Shown here piece by piece: positions 1 to 8,789 of a stretch of DNA of 64,000 nucleotides (the first letter of the stretch is position 1; each line of letters begins with the position of its first letter). Under the pieces are notes generated by a model that saw only the letters and a program-made list of their open reading frames with translations, ran no database searches and was not told the DNA's origin. A program made the position numbers and the translations under genes. Origin of the DNA: Marinimicrococcus flavescens (GTDB lineage Bacteria > Pseudomonadota > Alphaproteobacteria > Geminicoccales > Geminicoccaceae); the NCBI GenBank assembly GCA_029211145.1, contig JARGEQ010000047.1:1-64000 (forward strand), given 5' to 3'.

Positions 1-310
1 GAGGCCCGGCTGTGGATCAAGAGGGTGATTGCGTACAGAGCCTAGCTGAAGATCCGCTGAACCCTCACTGCCGCCAGCCGGCAGAAAACAGGAAACGAGA
101 GCCCCCCGCAGCGCCCCCGTCCTGCTCCAGCACCACGGCCCGCGCGCCCCCGATGGTCGATCCTTGGGCGCGTGCCGGGTTGCGATCCCCTCTTGCCGAA
201 GAGGCCGCGCCCGCCTTCCGCCCTTCGCGCAGGACTCTGGAGCCTTCCCTCCGGCGGGCTTTCGCGGGAGCGCCCCGGTCAGGCAGGACGGTGCTACGGC
301 ATGACGCCGG
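1..310. other. No gene recognised at left edge
   Basis: I see no convincing coding region here. Open frames exist on the plus strand but run antisense through the terminator and rpfF, and their translations are arginine/proline-rich with no family resemblance. The stretch may be an intergenic region beyond the end of rpfF. Confidence 0.5.
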
Positions 311-353
311 GAAAACGGCGAGGCGGGCGCCGCCCGGGCGCCCGCCTCGCCGT
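311..353 (-). terminator. Rho-independent terminator of rpfF
   Basis: A perfect 15-bp inverted repeat (315-329 pairing with 339-353, 9-nt loop) lies just beyond the stop codon of the minus-strand rpfF. Read on the minus strand the hairpin is followed by a short T run (complement of the A run at 312-315). This is a classic intrinsic terminator. Confidence 0.85.
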
Positions 354-373
354 CTGCCGGATGGCTGCAGGGT

Positions 374-1327
374 CTACTCGCCCACCCGCTTGCGCTGCTG
401 CACGCGGGCCAGGCAGTCCATGCGCCGCAGGTCGGTCTCGGTGAGCTGCATGGCGAGGTCGGTCCACATGTCGACGACGTCGGCGAGCTCGCGGTGGGTC
501 ACCGGGTCGACGCGGTTGCGCACCTGCTGCAGGGTCCGCAGGGTCTGGAACCGGCCGCCGTTCTCCTCGATGAAGCCGCGCAGCGCCGCCTCGCCCTGGC
601 CCGGCTCGCACACCACGTCCACCAGACCCAGCTCCTTCATCTCGTCGGCGCTGCGGCTGAGCCCGTCCTCGATCAGCTTGCGGGCGGTGGTGATGCCGAC
701 CTTGCGGCGCAGGAAGCTGTAGGCGCCCATGCCGGGGAAGAGATTGAAGAGGATCTCCGGCAGGCCGAACTTGGCGCCGCGCTCGGCCACGACGATGTCG
801 TCGGTGAGCATCGCCTCGAAGCCGCCGCCGACCGCGTCGCCCTGGATCAGCGCCACCGTCAGGACCGGCAGCTCGGAACCCACATAGTTGTCGTAGAGAA
901 TGTCGATGGCAAGGTGGGCGTAGGCGCGCAGCGCCGCGTCGTCCTTCTCGCGGATCATCCGCGTGAAGTTGGTGAGGTCGCCGCCAAGGCTCCACGCCTT
1001 CGGCGCGCCGGACGCCCAGACCAGCCAGCGCACCGGAATCTCGGCTGCCGGAACGCCCGCGAAGCTGTCGCGCAGGTGGAGCTGGAACTCGCGCATGTCA
1101 CGCATGAGCTCGGGCGTGTAGCAGGCCCGCTCGCGGTGCTTCATGCGCGCCCAGAGAATACCCGTGTCGCGCTCGAAGTTGACCGCAAGGTTGGGGAAGT
1201 CGAGATCGAGGCCGCGCTGCCGCGGGGCAAACGGCAGGACCTCGGCGACGGTTGCCGGACGCATCCAGTTGTCGTTGTCGGTACGACCGAGGAGAGCATG
1301 CAGATCGCGGGTGGAAACGGCCATCAT
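374..1327 (-). CDS. rpfF: RpfF-family DSF synthase (crotonase superfamily)
   Basis: Predicted to make a cis-2-unsaturated fatty acid of the diffusible signal factor (DSF) family from acyl-ACP/acyl-CoA by combined dehydration and thioester hydrolysis in the cytoplasm. The 317-residue protein has the crotonase fold motifs SLGGDL (113-118), IQGDAVGGGFEAML (161-174) and GLPEILFNLFPGMGAYSF (188-205). The two catalytic glutamates of RpfF correspond to E171 and E191, 20 residues apart as in Xanthomonas RpfF (E141/E161). The C-terminal run with MQLTETDLRRMD is also RpfF-like, so this is not an ordinary enoyl-CoA hydratase. It has about 30 extra N-terminal residues. Two ATGs lie in tandem behind a GGAG; either may be used. 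No rpfC, rpfG or rpfB lies nearby. A strong terminator follows and an AT-rich region precedes it. Confidence 0.85.
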   Translation of the reverse strand: MMAVSTRDLHALLGRTDNDNWMRPATVAEVLPFAPRQRGLDLDFPNLAVNFERDTGILWARMKHRERACYTPELMRDMREFQLHLRDSFAGVPAAEIPVRWLVWASGAPKAWSLGGDLTNFTRMIREKDDAALRAYAHLAIDILYDNYVGSELPVLTVALIQGDAVGGGFEAMLTDDIVVAERGAKFGLPEILFNLFPGMGAYSFLRRKVGITTARKLIEDGLSRSADEMKELGLVDVVCEPGQGEAALRGFIEENGGRFQTLRTLQQVRNRVDPVTHRELADVVDMWTDLAMQLTETDLRRMDCLARVQQRKRVGE

Positions 1328-1797
1328 CGTTCTCCGTAGTCCGGCGACTTCACCAGCCTGGCGACCGGGGCAACGCCGAAACCTTATTGCGCCTTGACGT
1401 TCATTGTCCTCTGGCGCTGTTTGTATCGAACGTGCCCAAAGTCTGCAAGAAGTTTTATTTGTCCATTATTTTGACTTTTTCTTATAAACACAAATGAATT
1501 TGAATGGCATTTTCGTTTTTATTAGTCGACCGTAACGCGCATTGGCACGCACGGAAGGACCGTTAAATTTTAGTAATCTATCCTTATTTTTGGCCTACAA
1601 CTCGATTTATACTATTTATGGTTTAAAGCTGGGTTAACAGCAGAAGGTTCCGCAAGGCCCAGGAGAGGCCCGGCGGGCGCGCAGCCCGGTGCCGCGTCGG
1701 TCTGCGACAGAAGCGCCGACGGATGGAGCATGCATGGCGGGAGGTGCAGGACCGCCGCCAACGGCAGCCGCGGCGTGCATGGCGGCGGCGGGTCGGC
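1328..1797. other. AT-rich intergenic region upstream of rpfF
   Basis: No gene is visible. Bases about 1440-1630 are strikingly AT-rich for this window, with many T and A runs, while the flanks return to high GC. The rpfF promoter must lie in this gap, since rpfF starts at 1327 and reads leftward. Such a base composition is typical of a regulated promoter or a site for a nucleoid protein, but I could not fix a -35/-10 pair with confidence. Confidence 0.5.
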
Positions 1798-2808
1798 TCA
1801 GCCGGCCGGGCGGCCGGGAACGCGGCCCTGAGACCGGCCGGAGCCGCTCCAGCGCCGCAGCTCCACCAAGCCGAACAGCAGCGCGCCGCAGGCCAGCGGC
1901 AGCATGTAGTAGATGGCGCGAAAGGCGATCAGCGCGCCGATCACCGCGGCGACCTGCTCCTCGGCCGGGGCGACGAGGAGGAGCACGGCCGACTCGAAGA
2001 CGCCCAGGCTGCCCGGCACGTGGCTTACCAGCCCCACCGCGATGGCCGCCACGAACACGCCCAGCGTCTCGGCATAGCTCAGGCCGAGAAAGTCCGGCAG
2101 CAGCACGTGCAGTGCCGCCGCCACCGCCACCAGGTCGAGAATCCCCAGGATGATCTGGATGAGCGTCACGCCTGCCGACGGCAGCACGATCAGCCGCCCG
2201 GCGATCCGCACCGGACGGTGGAACAGGCTGCCCCAGACGAGCAGGAGGGCAATGCCCGCCAGCAGCAGCGTGCCGATCGCCCGCCAGGCCGACGCCGGCA
2301 GGCCGGTCGCCTCGACCAGCGCGCCCGGCTCGAGCAGCAGCACGCCACCGGCCAGGGTGAAGACCCCGAGCCCGAAGGTGGTGCTGAAGAACACCTGGAT
2401 CTTGGCGATGTCGACGATGCCGAAATGGTGCGGAGCATAGAGCTTGTAGCGCAGTGTGGCGCCCACGAAGATGGCGAACCCCACGGCGTGCGCGACGGCC
2501 TGGGTGATGAACGAGAACAGCGCCACCAGCCGCAGCGACAGGCGGCGCTCGACGAAGCGCACCGCGTAATGCTCGTAGCCGACCAGCGCCACGAAGCTCA
2601 GCGCCGTGAAGAGAAGGGCCAGCCCCACCTGCGGCAAAGAGAGCCGCTCGAGCTCGGCCGCCAGATCCTCCATGCTGATGCGTGCGGCCCAGCGGTGCAG
2701 CACCCACAAGGCGACCCCGAACATCGCCAGCCCGGTCAGCAGCGAGAGCGCTGAACGCAGGATCCCGGCACGCGCCGGACCGGGCCCGCGCTTCCCGCCG
2801 CTCAACAC
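1798..2808 (-). CDS. UPF0104 / MprF-flippase-like integral membrane protein
   Basis: A polytopic inner-membrane protein resembling the N-terminal flippase domain of lysylphosphatidylglycerol synthase MprF and the YbhN family; its substrate is unknown. About 336 residues with seven or eight hydrophobic segments and the family signature HVPGSLGVFESAVLLL near the C terminus. The soluble aminoacyl-transferase domain of full-length MprF is absent. The frame can be extended to 2949, but the extra residues are polar and arginine-rich. I chose the GTG at 2808 because an AGAGG-type ribosome-binding site lies about six bases upstream and it leaves only a short tail before the first membrane helix. Neighbours give no functional hint. 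Alternative: a lipid or polyprenyl transporter of the same superfamily. Confidence 0.75.
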   Translation of the reverse strand: MLSGGKRGPGPARAGILRSALSLLTGLAMFGVALWVLHRWAARISMEDLAAELERLSLPQVGLALLFTALSFVALVGYEHYAVRFVERRLSLRLVALFSFITQAVAHAVGFAIFVGATLRYKLYAPHHFGIVDIAKIQVFFSTTFGLGVFTLAGGVLLLEPGALVEATGLPASAWRAIGTLLLAGIALLLVWGSLFHRPVRIAGRLIVLPSAGVTLIQIILGILDLVAVAAALHVLLPDFLGLSYAETLGVFVAAIAVGLVSHVPGSLGVFESAVLLLVAPAEEQVAAVIGALIAFRAIYYMLPLACGALLFGLVELRRWSGSGRSQGRVPGRPAG

Positions 2809-3020
2809 CCCTGCCCTCTCGAACCGCCGCTCACCGCCATCGCCGCGCCACCTCGCCTCTCGCCCCGGTTGCTCGCCACTCCCGCTCGTTATCGCAGTTC
2901 GGCCCGACACGCGACCTGTTCTTGCATAGGTGACGCGCGCTCCTTGCAACGATCCGCCCAGCCGCTAGGATCGGCGACCGTTGATCCGGCCGCGAACGAA
3001 CAAATCCGGGAGGACCAAGA

Positions 3021-4610
3021 ATGAGCTGGCGAAACCGCCTCATGACGGCGCTACTGATGGGCGCCGTCGCGGTGCCGGGCGCACTGCACCACCGTTCGGC
3101 CGAGGCCGAGACGCTGCGCGCGGTCATGCACTCAGATCTCAAGATCGTCGATCCGATCTGGACCACGGCCTATATCACCCGAAATCATGGGTACATGATC
3201 TACGACACACTGTTCGCCATGGACGCGAACGGTGACATCCAGCCCCAGATGGCCGACAGCTATACGGTCAGCGACGACAATCTCGTCTACACGATCAAGC
3301 TGCGCGACGGGCTCAAGTTCCACGACGGGGCGCCGGTCACCGCCGAGGACGCGGTGGCCTCGATCAAGCGCTGGGGCGGCCGCGACACCATGGGCGTCAT
3401 GCTCATGAGCTATGTCGAGAGCATGGAGGCGGTCGACGACAAGACCTTCACCATCACGCTCAAGAAGCCCTACGGCCTCGTCCTGCAGTCGCTCGGCAAG
3501 CCGAGCTCGCAGGTGCCGTTCATCATGCCCAAGCGCATCGCCGAGACGCCTCCCGGCGAGCAGATCTCCGAATATATCGGCTCCGGCCCGTTCGTCTTCA
3601 TGAAGGACGAGTGGAAGCCCGGCGCCATCGCCGTCTACGAGAAGTTCGAGGACTACGTCCCGCGCGACGAGGAGCCCTCGTGGGGTGCTGGCGGCAAGGT
3701 CGCCAAGGTCGACCGGGTCGAATGGGTGTGGATCCCCGACCAGCAGACCGCGATCAACGCCCTGCTCAACGGCGAGATCGACCTTATCGAGCAGCCGCCC
3801 CACGACCTGCTGCCCATTCTCGAGGGCGACGACAGTATCGTGCTGTTCGAGCAGAACCCGCTCGGCAACCAGTATATGGGCCGGTTCAACTCGCTGCACC
3901 CGCCCTTCGACAATCCGAAGATCCGCCGTGCGGCCCTGCTGGCCATGAACCAGGAGGACTATCTCCAGGCGGTGATCGGCGACCCGCGCTATTTCAGGAC
4001 CTGTGCAGCGATGTTTGTGTGCGGGACGCCGCTGGCGACCGACAAGGGCGGCGAGGTGCTGCTCGAGTCGGACTTCGAGGGGGCCAAAAAGCTCCTGGAG
4101 GAGGCCGGCTATGACGGCACGCCGGTCGTGCTGATGCACTCCACCGACCTGCAGGTGCTCACCAACCTGGCGCCGGTCGCCAAGCAGCATCTCGAGAAGG
4201 CCGGCTTCAAGGTCGACATGCAGGACATGGACTGGCAGACGCTGGTCTCCCGCCGCGCCAAGAAGGACAGGCCCGCCGAGGGCGGCTGGAACATGTTCCT
4301 CACCAACTGGGTGGCCGCCGACGTCCTCAACCCGATCGGCACCGCGGCCCTCAACGCCACCGGTGCGGGCGCGTGGTTCGGCTGGTTCGACGACCCCAAG
4401 CTCGAGCAGATGAAGCGCGACTTCGCCGAGGCCACCAGCCTCGAGGAGCAGAAGCGGATCGCCGAGGAGATCCAAGTCTACGCGCTCGAGGAGCTGGTGA
4501 CCCACCCCTATCTGGGGCAGTGGATGCAGCCGGTCGCCCTGCGCTCGAACATCGAGGGCATGCTGCAGGGTCCGGCTCCCTACTTCTGGAACATCGAGAA
4601 GAAGAGCTGA
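3021..4610 (+). CDS. ABC transporter substrate-binding protein, dipeptide/oligopeptide family 5
   Basis: Periplasmic binding protein that captures a peptide-like or other small ligand for the downstream permeases. The 529-residue precursor begins with a signal peptide (basic start, hydrophobic core, cleavage likely near the AEA at about 33-35). The mature part has SBP_bac_5 features: YDTLFAMDANGDIQPQMA, then LRDGLKFHDGAPVTAEDAV, where FHDG and the following aspartate/valine run are hallmarks. A GGAGG sits seven bases before the ATG. It is first in an operon with two permeases and, further on, a fused ATPase. Ligand cannot be told from sequence: peptides, nickel, glutathione and opines are all carried by this family. 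Confidence 0.9.
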   Translation: MSWRNRLMTALLMGAVAVPGALHHRSAEAETLRAVMHSDLKIVDPIWTTAYITRNHGYMIYDTLFAMDANGDIQPQMADSYTVSDDNLVYTIKLRDGLKFHDGAPVTAEDAVASIKRWGGRDTMGVMLMSYVESMEAVDDKTFTITLKKPYGLVLQSLGKPSSQVPFIMPKRIAETPPGEQISEYIGSGPFVFMKDEWKPGAIAVYEKFEDYVPRDEEPSWGAGGKVAKVDRVEWVWIPDQQTAINALLNGEIDLIEQPPHDLLPILEGDDSIVLFEQNPLGNQYMGRFNSLHPPFDNPKIRRAALLAMNQEDYLQAVIGDPRYFRTCAAMFVCGTPLATDKGGEVLLESDFEGAKKLLEEAGYDGTPVVLMHSTDLQVLTNLAPVAKQHLEKAGFKVDMQDMDWQTLVSRRAKKDRPAEGGWNMFLTNWVAADVLNPIGTAALNATGAGAWFGWFDDPKLEQMKRDFAEATSLEEQKRIAEEIQVYALEELVTHPYLGQWMQPVALRSNIEGMLQGPAPYFWNIEKKS

Positions 4611-4626
4611 GGCTCGACAGGCACCC

Positions 4627-5568
4627 ATGATCGGCTTCATCGCCCGTCGGCTGCTGGCCACCATCCCGGTTCTCGGGATGGTGGCCCTTTTCGTCTTCAT
4701 GATGCTGCGCCTGACGCCGGGCGATCCGGCCGCCATCATGGCCGGCGACAACGCCACTGCCGCGCAGATCCTGGAAATCCGCGAGCGGCTGGGCCTCACC
4801 CAGCCGCTCTACACCCAGTTCGCGATCTGGTTCGGCAACCTGCTGCAGGGCAATCTGGGCGAATCCTTCTTCTTCAAGATGCCCGTCCACACCCTGATCC
4901 TGCAGCGCGTCGGCCCGACCCTGTCGCTCGCCGTCACCACGCTCATCATCACCATCCTCGTGGCCGTCCCGCTGGGCGTCATCGCCGCCTACCGGCACGG
5001 CACCCTGGTCGACCGGCTCGTCATGGGCTTTTCGGTGCTGGGCTTCTCGGTGCCGGTCTTCGTGCTCGGCTACATCCTCATCTGGTTCTTCGCCATCGAG
5101 CTCGGCTGGTTCCCGGTCCAGGGCTACAAGCCGCCCGAGGCGGGGCTGCTGACCTTCCTGCACCATCTGATCCTGCCCAGCATCACCCTCTCGGTGATCT
5201 ACATCGCGCTGATCGCGCGGATCACCCGGGCGAGCGTCCTCGAGGTGCTGGGCGAGGACTTCATCCGCACCGCCCGCGCCAAGGGGCTGCGCGACAGCGT
5301 CGTCCTGATGCGCCACGCCTTGCGCAACGCCGCGGTGCCGATCGTCACGGTGATCGGCATCGGCATCGCGCTGCTGATCGGCGGCGTGGTGGTGACCGAA
5401 AGCGTCTTCAACATCCCCGGCCTCGGCCGGCTTACCGTCGACGCGGTGCTGGGACGCGACTACCCGACGATCCAGGGCGTCATCCTGGTGTTCTCGGGCG
5501 TCTATGTCCTGATCAACCTGCTGATCGACATCGCCTACACAATCTTCGACCCGAGGATCCGCTATTGA
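4627..5568 (+). CDS. ABC transporter permease, DppB type
   Basis: First inner-membrane subunit of the dipeptide-type importer. At 313 residues it is the normal size. It has an N-terminal helix (MIGFIARRLLATIPVLG) followed by the typical LTPGDPA element and a periplasmic loop, then the BPD_transp_1 core of five helices. The EAA loop, ending in TARAKGLRDSVVLMRHALRNA, would contact the ATPase. It starts 16 bases after the binding-protein gene and ends in a four-base overlap with the next permease, so the two are co-translated. Confidence 0.9.
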   Translation: MIGFIARRLLATIPVLGMVALFVFMMLRLTPGDPAAIMAGDNATAAQILEIRERLGLTQPLYTQFAIWFGNLLQGNLGESFFFKMPVHTLILQRVGPTLSLAVTTLIITILVAVPLGVIAAYRHGTLVDRLVMGFSVLGFSVPVFVLGYILIWFFAIELGWFPVQGYKPPEAGLLTFLHHLILPSITLSVIYIALIARITRASVLEVLGEDFIRTARAKGLRDSVVLMRHALRNAAVPIVTVIGIGIALLIGGVVVTESVFNIPGLGRLTVDAVLGRDYPTIQGVILVFSGVYVLINLLIDIAYTIFDPRIRY

Positions 5569-6506
5569 GCAGCGCAGCCCAGGAGGTCGTCCAGGCCGAT
5601 GCCGCCGCCGCGGCAGCGGCAGCGGCCAGGCGCCCGAGCATGTTCCGGCAGCTCGCGCGCAACCCGAGCGTGGTGATCGGGGCGGTGGTGCTGCTCGCCA
5701 TGGTGTTCATGGCGCTCATCGCACCGCTCCTCGCGCCGCGCGAGCCGTCGCTGATCGACCCCGTGAACCGCAACAAGCGGCCCGGCCACGAGATGACAAT
5801 CACCACGCCGGCCGGCGGCGAGGAGGCGCTGGTCAACTGGATGGGCACCGACAGCCTCGGCCGCGACGTGTTCTCGCGGGTGGTCTACGGCGCGCGCGTC
5901 TCGCTTGCCGTCGGCATCATCGTGGCGACGCTGGCGGTGGTCGTGGGCCTCACGATCGGCCTCGTCAGCGGCTTCATCCCGTGGCTCGACAGCATCGTCA
6001 TGCGGGTCATGGACGGGCTCATGGCGATCCCCGGCATCCTCCTGGCGCTGGCCCTGGTGGCCTTGTGGGGGGCCGGGCTCACCACCGTCATCATCGCCAT
6101 CATGATCCCCGAGATCCCCCGGGTCGTCCGGCTGGTGCGCTCGGTGGTGCTCTCGGTGCGCGAGGAGCCCTATGTCGAGGCCGCCGTGTCGGTCGGGACG
6201 CCGCTGCCCAAGATCCTCTGGCGCCACGTGCTGCCCAACACGATCGCCCCGCTGATCGTCCAGGGCACCTATGTGTGCGCCTCGGCGATCCTCGTCGAGG
6301 CGATCCTGTCGTTCCTCGGCGTCGGCATCCCCACCGACATTCCCACCTGGGGCAACATCATGGCGGAAGGGCGGATGCTGTTCCGGGTGTTCCCGCACAA
6401 CATCATGTTCCCCGGCATCTTCCTAGCCCTCACCGTGCTGGCGGTGAACATGCTGGGCGACGGGCTTCGCGACACGCTCGATCCCAAGCTCGCCAAGCGG
6501 GTCTGA
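5565..6506 (+). CDS. ABC transporter permease, DppC type
   Basis: Second membrane subunit of the importer, 313 residues. The first 25 residues are alanine-rich and cytoplasmic; then come an N-terminal helix, the OppC-type N domain and a second BPD_transp_1 core with the motif LGTDSLGRDVFSRV-like (here MGTDSLGRDVFSR, a DppC hallmark) and an EAA loop around VEAAVSVGTPLPKILWRHVL. Translation appears to start at a TTG that overlaps the upstream stop codon (TTGA), implying coupling to the upstream permease. An intrinsic terminator-like hairpin follows at 6542. Confidence 0.9.
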   Translation: MSSAAQEVVQADAAAAAAAAARRPSMFRQLARNPSVVIGAVVLLAMVFMALIAPLLAPREPSLIDPVNRNKRPGHEMTITTPAGGEEALVNWMGTDSLGRDVFSRVVYGARVSLAVGIIVATLAVVVGLTIGLVSGFIPWLDSIVMRVMDGLMAIPGILLALALVALWGAGLTTVIIAIMIPEIPRVVRLVRSVVLSVREEPYVEAAVSVGTPLPKILWRHVLPNTIAPLIVQGTYVCASAILVEAILSFLGVGIPTDIPTWGNIMAEGRMLFRVFPHNIMFPGIFLALTVLAVNMLGDGLRDTLDPKLAKRV

Positions 6507-6541
6507 CGGCAGGACGCCAGGCGGCCCGGTCCCCGGACAGG

Positions 6542-6575
6542 AGGGCGGCTCCCCGATGGGCCGCCCTTCCCTTTT
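6542..6575 (+). terminator. Probable terminator after the permease pair
   Basis: An 8-bp stem (6542-6549 with 6560-6567, 10-nt loop) is followed by a pyrimidine run ending in TTTT. The T run is interrupted by CCC, so it may be a partial terminator or attenuator that lowers expression of the downstream small gene and ATPase. Confidence 0.6.
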
Positions 6576-6681
6576 GCGCAAGCCCCTTCTGTCGGACTGG
6601 CGCCAGGCCCCGACCGCGCCCTACCCTGCTCCGGTGTCCCCGGATCGGGCCAGCCGGGGTCCTGTCAGAAGGAGAGACGCC

Positions 6682-7008
6682 ATGAGATGCGCTGTCCCGG
6701 CCGCCCTGCTCGCCCTCCTGCTGCTGTGCCAGGCTTCGCCCGCCGGCGCGCAGTCCGGCGAGAGCCGTCTTTGCCGTGTCGCCAACGCCATCACCAGCTC
6801 CGGCCAGGTGAAGGACCGGCTCAAGAAGTGCCGGGAGGGCGACATCGTGGTGGTGCTGGTGGCGGTCCAGAGCGTGCCGCTGGCCGAGGTCGCGGCGCGC
6901 GCCTGCGACTTCGCCGGCCAGGTGCTCCTCGATGCCACCACCGATGCCATCGGCATTGGGCGGGTCACCTGCCTCTACCCGGGCTCGGTCCGCGACCGCA
7001 CGCGCTGA
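6682..7008 (+). CDS. Small exported protein of unknown function
   Basis: A 108-residue protein that I do not recognise. It begins with a clear signal peptide (MRCAVPAALLALLLLCQ, cleavage likely after AGA at about 22-24), so it should be periplasmic. The mature part has three or four cysteines (CR, C in KKC, AC, TC), which could form disulfides. The frame is open from 6556, but the ATG at 6682 is preferred because GGAG lies eight bases upstream and it gives the signal peptide. It sits between the permease genes and the ATPase of the same importer, an odd place for an unrelated gene, so a role as an accessory to that importer is possible but unproven. Confidence 0.65.
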   Translation: MRCAVPAALLALLLLCQASPAGAQSGESRLCRVANAITSSGQVKDRLKKCREGDIVVVLVAVQSVPLAEVAARACDFAGQVLLDATTDAIGIGRVTCLYPGSVRDRTR

Positions 7009-7076
7009 CGCATGGCAGGGTTGCAATCGCCTCCGGCCCGTGCCAGCGATGAGCCCCGGAGATGGCGGAGGCAGGA

Positions 7077-8723
7077 ATGAGCGAAGCGGCAAACGCGCGG
7101 CAACCCGTACTCGAGGTGAGCCAGCTCAAGGTGGAGCTGCCCAGGGGTGGCGACCGTCGTTTCGCTGTCGAGGATGTCAGCCTGCAGGTCCGGCCGCGCG
7201 AGATCGTCTGCGTCGTGGGCGAGTCCGGCTCGGGCAAGTCGGTGACCGCGCACAGCGTCATGGGCCTGCTCCCCAAGGGCCAGCTGCGCCCCGCCGGGGG
7301 CCGGATCCTGCTCGAGGGCGAGAACCTGCTCGAGGCCACCGAGGCGCGCCTGCGCGAGCTGCGCGGTGCCCGGGTCGGCATGATCTTCCAGGAGCCGATG
7401 ACCGCGCTCAACCCGGTCATGACCTGCGGCCGGCAGATCGACGAGGTGCTCTGCACCCACACCGGCCTCGATGCCGGCGAGCGCCGCAGGAAGATCCTGC
7501 ACATCCTCTCCGAGGTCCATCTGCCGGATCCCGAGCGTATGGCGGCCTCGTTCCCGCACCAGCTCTCGGGCGGCCAGCGCCAGCGCATCATGATCGCCAT
7601 GGCGCTGATCCTCGAGCCGGCGCTGCTGATCGCCGACGAGCCGACCACCGCCCTCGACGTCACCACCCAGGCGCAGATCCTCAAGCTCATGAAGGACCTG
7701 CAGACCGGCCAGGGCCACGATACCGGGGTCCTGTTCATCACCCACGATTTCGGCGTGGTGGCGGAGATCGCCGACCGTGTCGTGGTGATGCAGTGGGGCA
7801 AGGTGGTCGAGCAGGGCACCGCCGAGGAGGTCCTCACCCGGCCGCAGCACCCCTATACCCGCATGCTGATCTCCTCGGTGCCCAGCATGAAGCCCCGCCA
7901 CGCCGCCGGCCGGGTCACCGCCCCGGTGGTGCTGCGCACCGAGCAGCTCGCCAAGACCTATGGCCACAAAGGCCTCTTTGGCGGCGGCCGGGTGGTGCAT
8001 GCAGCCGACGCCGTCACCCTCGAGATTCGCAAGGGCGAGACCCTGGGGATCGTCGGCGAATCGGGCTCCGGCAAGTCCACCGTAGCGCGCTGCATCGCCC
8101 GCCTGATCGACCCGTCGGGCGGCGAGATCTGGCTCGACCGCGACCAGATCGGCACGCTGAGCACGAGGCAGCTCCGCCAGCACCGCCAGCGCATCCAGGT
8201 GGTCTTCCAGGATCCGTACCGCTCGCTCAACCCAAGGCGCACGGTGGGCCAGTCGATCGTCGAGGGACCGATGAATTTCGGCCAGCCGTTGGACGAGGCC
8301 TGGGCGCGGGCCCGCGAGCTGATGGAGCTGGTCCAGCTCGACCCGGCGGCCCTCGACCGCTACCCGCACCAGTTCTCTGGCGGCCAGCGCCAGCGCATCT
8401 GCATTGCCCGGGCGCTCGCCATGGGGCCGGAGCTGCTGATCGCCGACGAGGCGGTCTCGGCGCTCGACGTCTCGGTGCAGAACCAGGTGCTGCTGCTGCT
8501 CGACGATATCCGCCAGAAGCTCGACCTGGCGATGCTGTTCATCACCCACGATCTCAGGGTGGCAGCCCAGGTCTGCGACCGGGTGGCGGTGATGAAGCAG
8601 GGCCAGGTGGTGGAGTACGGCGACGCCCAGGAGGTGTTCGCCGACCCCCGGCACGCCTACACGAAGGCCCTGTTCGAGGCGGCGCCGGGCCGCGACTTCG
8701 CGTTCGGCCAGTTCGCCGCCTGA
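7077..8723 (+). CDS. Fused double ATP-binding protein of dipeptide-type ABC importer
   Basis: Cytoplasmic ATPase that powers the importer encoded upstream. About 548 residues containing two complete ABC domains in tandem (a DppD-like and a DppF-like half), as in YejF or GsiA. The first half has Walker [10 protein letters not shown], signature LSGGQRQR and Walker [13 protein letters not shown]. The second half has [17 protein letters not shown] and [12 protein letters not shown]. Each half carries the C-terminal oligopeptide-transporter element ([24 protein letters not shown]). The frame opens at 7062, but the ATG at 7077 has a GGAGG at proper distance, whereas GGAG abuts the earlier ATG. A strong terminator follows. 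Confidence 0.9.
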   Translation: MSEAANARQPVLEVSQLKVELPRGGDRRFAVEDVSLQVRPREIVCVVGESGSGKSVTAHSVMGLLPKGQLRPAGGRILLEGENLLEATEARLRELRGARVGMIFQEPMTALNPVMTCGRQIDEVLCTHTGLDAGERRRKILHILSEVHLPDPERMAASFPHQLSGGQRQRIMIAMALILEPALLIADEPTTALDVTTQAQILKLMKDLQTGQGHDTGVLFITHDFGVVAEIADRVVVMQWGKVVEQGTAEEVLTRPQHPYTRMLISSVPSMKPRHAAGRVTAPVVLRTEQLAKTYGHKGLFGGGRVVHAADAVTLEIRKGETLGIVGESGSGKSTVARCIARLIDPSGGEIWLDRDQIGTLSTRQLRQHRQRIQVVFQDPYRSLNPRRTVGQSIVEGPMNFGQPLDEAWARARELMELVQLDPAALDRYPHQFSGGQRQRICIARALAMGPELLIADEAVSALDVSVQNQVLLLLDDIRQKLDLAMLFITHDLRVAAQVCDRVAVMKQGQVVEYGDAQEVFADPRHAYTKALFEAAPGRDFAFGQFAA

Positions 8724-8737
8724 GTGCCGACAAGGAA

Positions 8738-8774
8738 GGGGCGCCGGCCGCTTGCGCAGCCGGCGCCCCTTTTT
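8738..8774 (+). terminator. Strong intrinsic terminator (copy 1 of a duplicated hairpin)
   Basis: An 11-bp GC stem (8738-8748 with 8759-8769, 10-nt loop) followed by TTTTT at 8770-8774. It ends the importer transcript. A near-identical copy lies at 10042-10076, also next to the 3' end of an RTX gene. Confidence 0.9.
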
Positions 8775-8789
8775 CTCACGTCTCTCGCC

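Noticed and set aside
374-1327. Ordinary enoyl-CoA hydratase
   Set aside because: The GGGFEAML and GLPEILFNLFPGMGAYSF motifs, glutamate spacing and C-terminal helix match RpfF specifically.
3132-4799. A 555-codon open frame on the minus strand
   Set aside because: Antisense to the dipeptide-binding protein gene, which has signal peptide, ribosome-binding site and family motifs.
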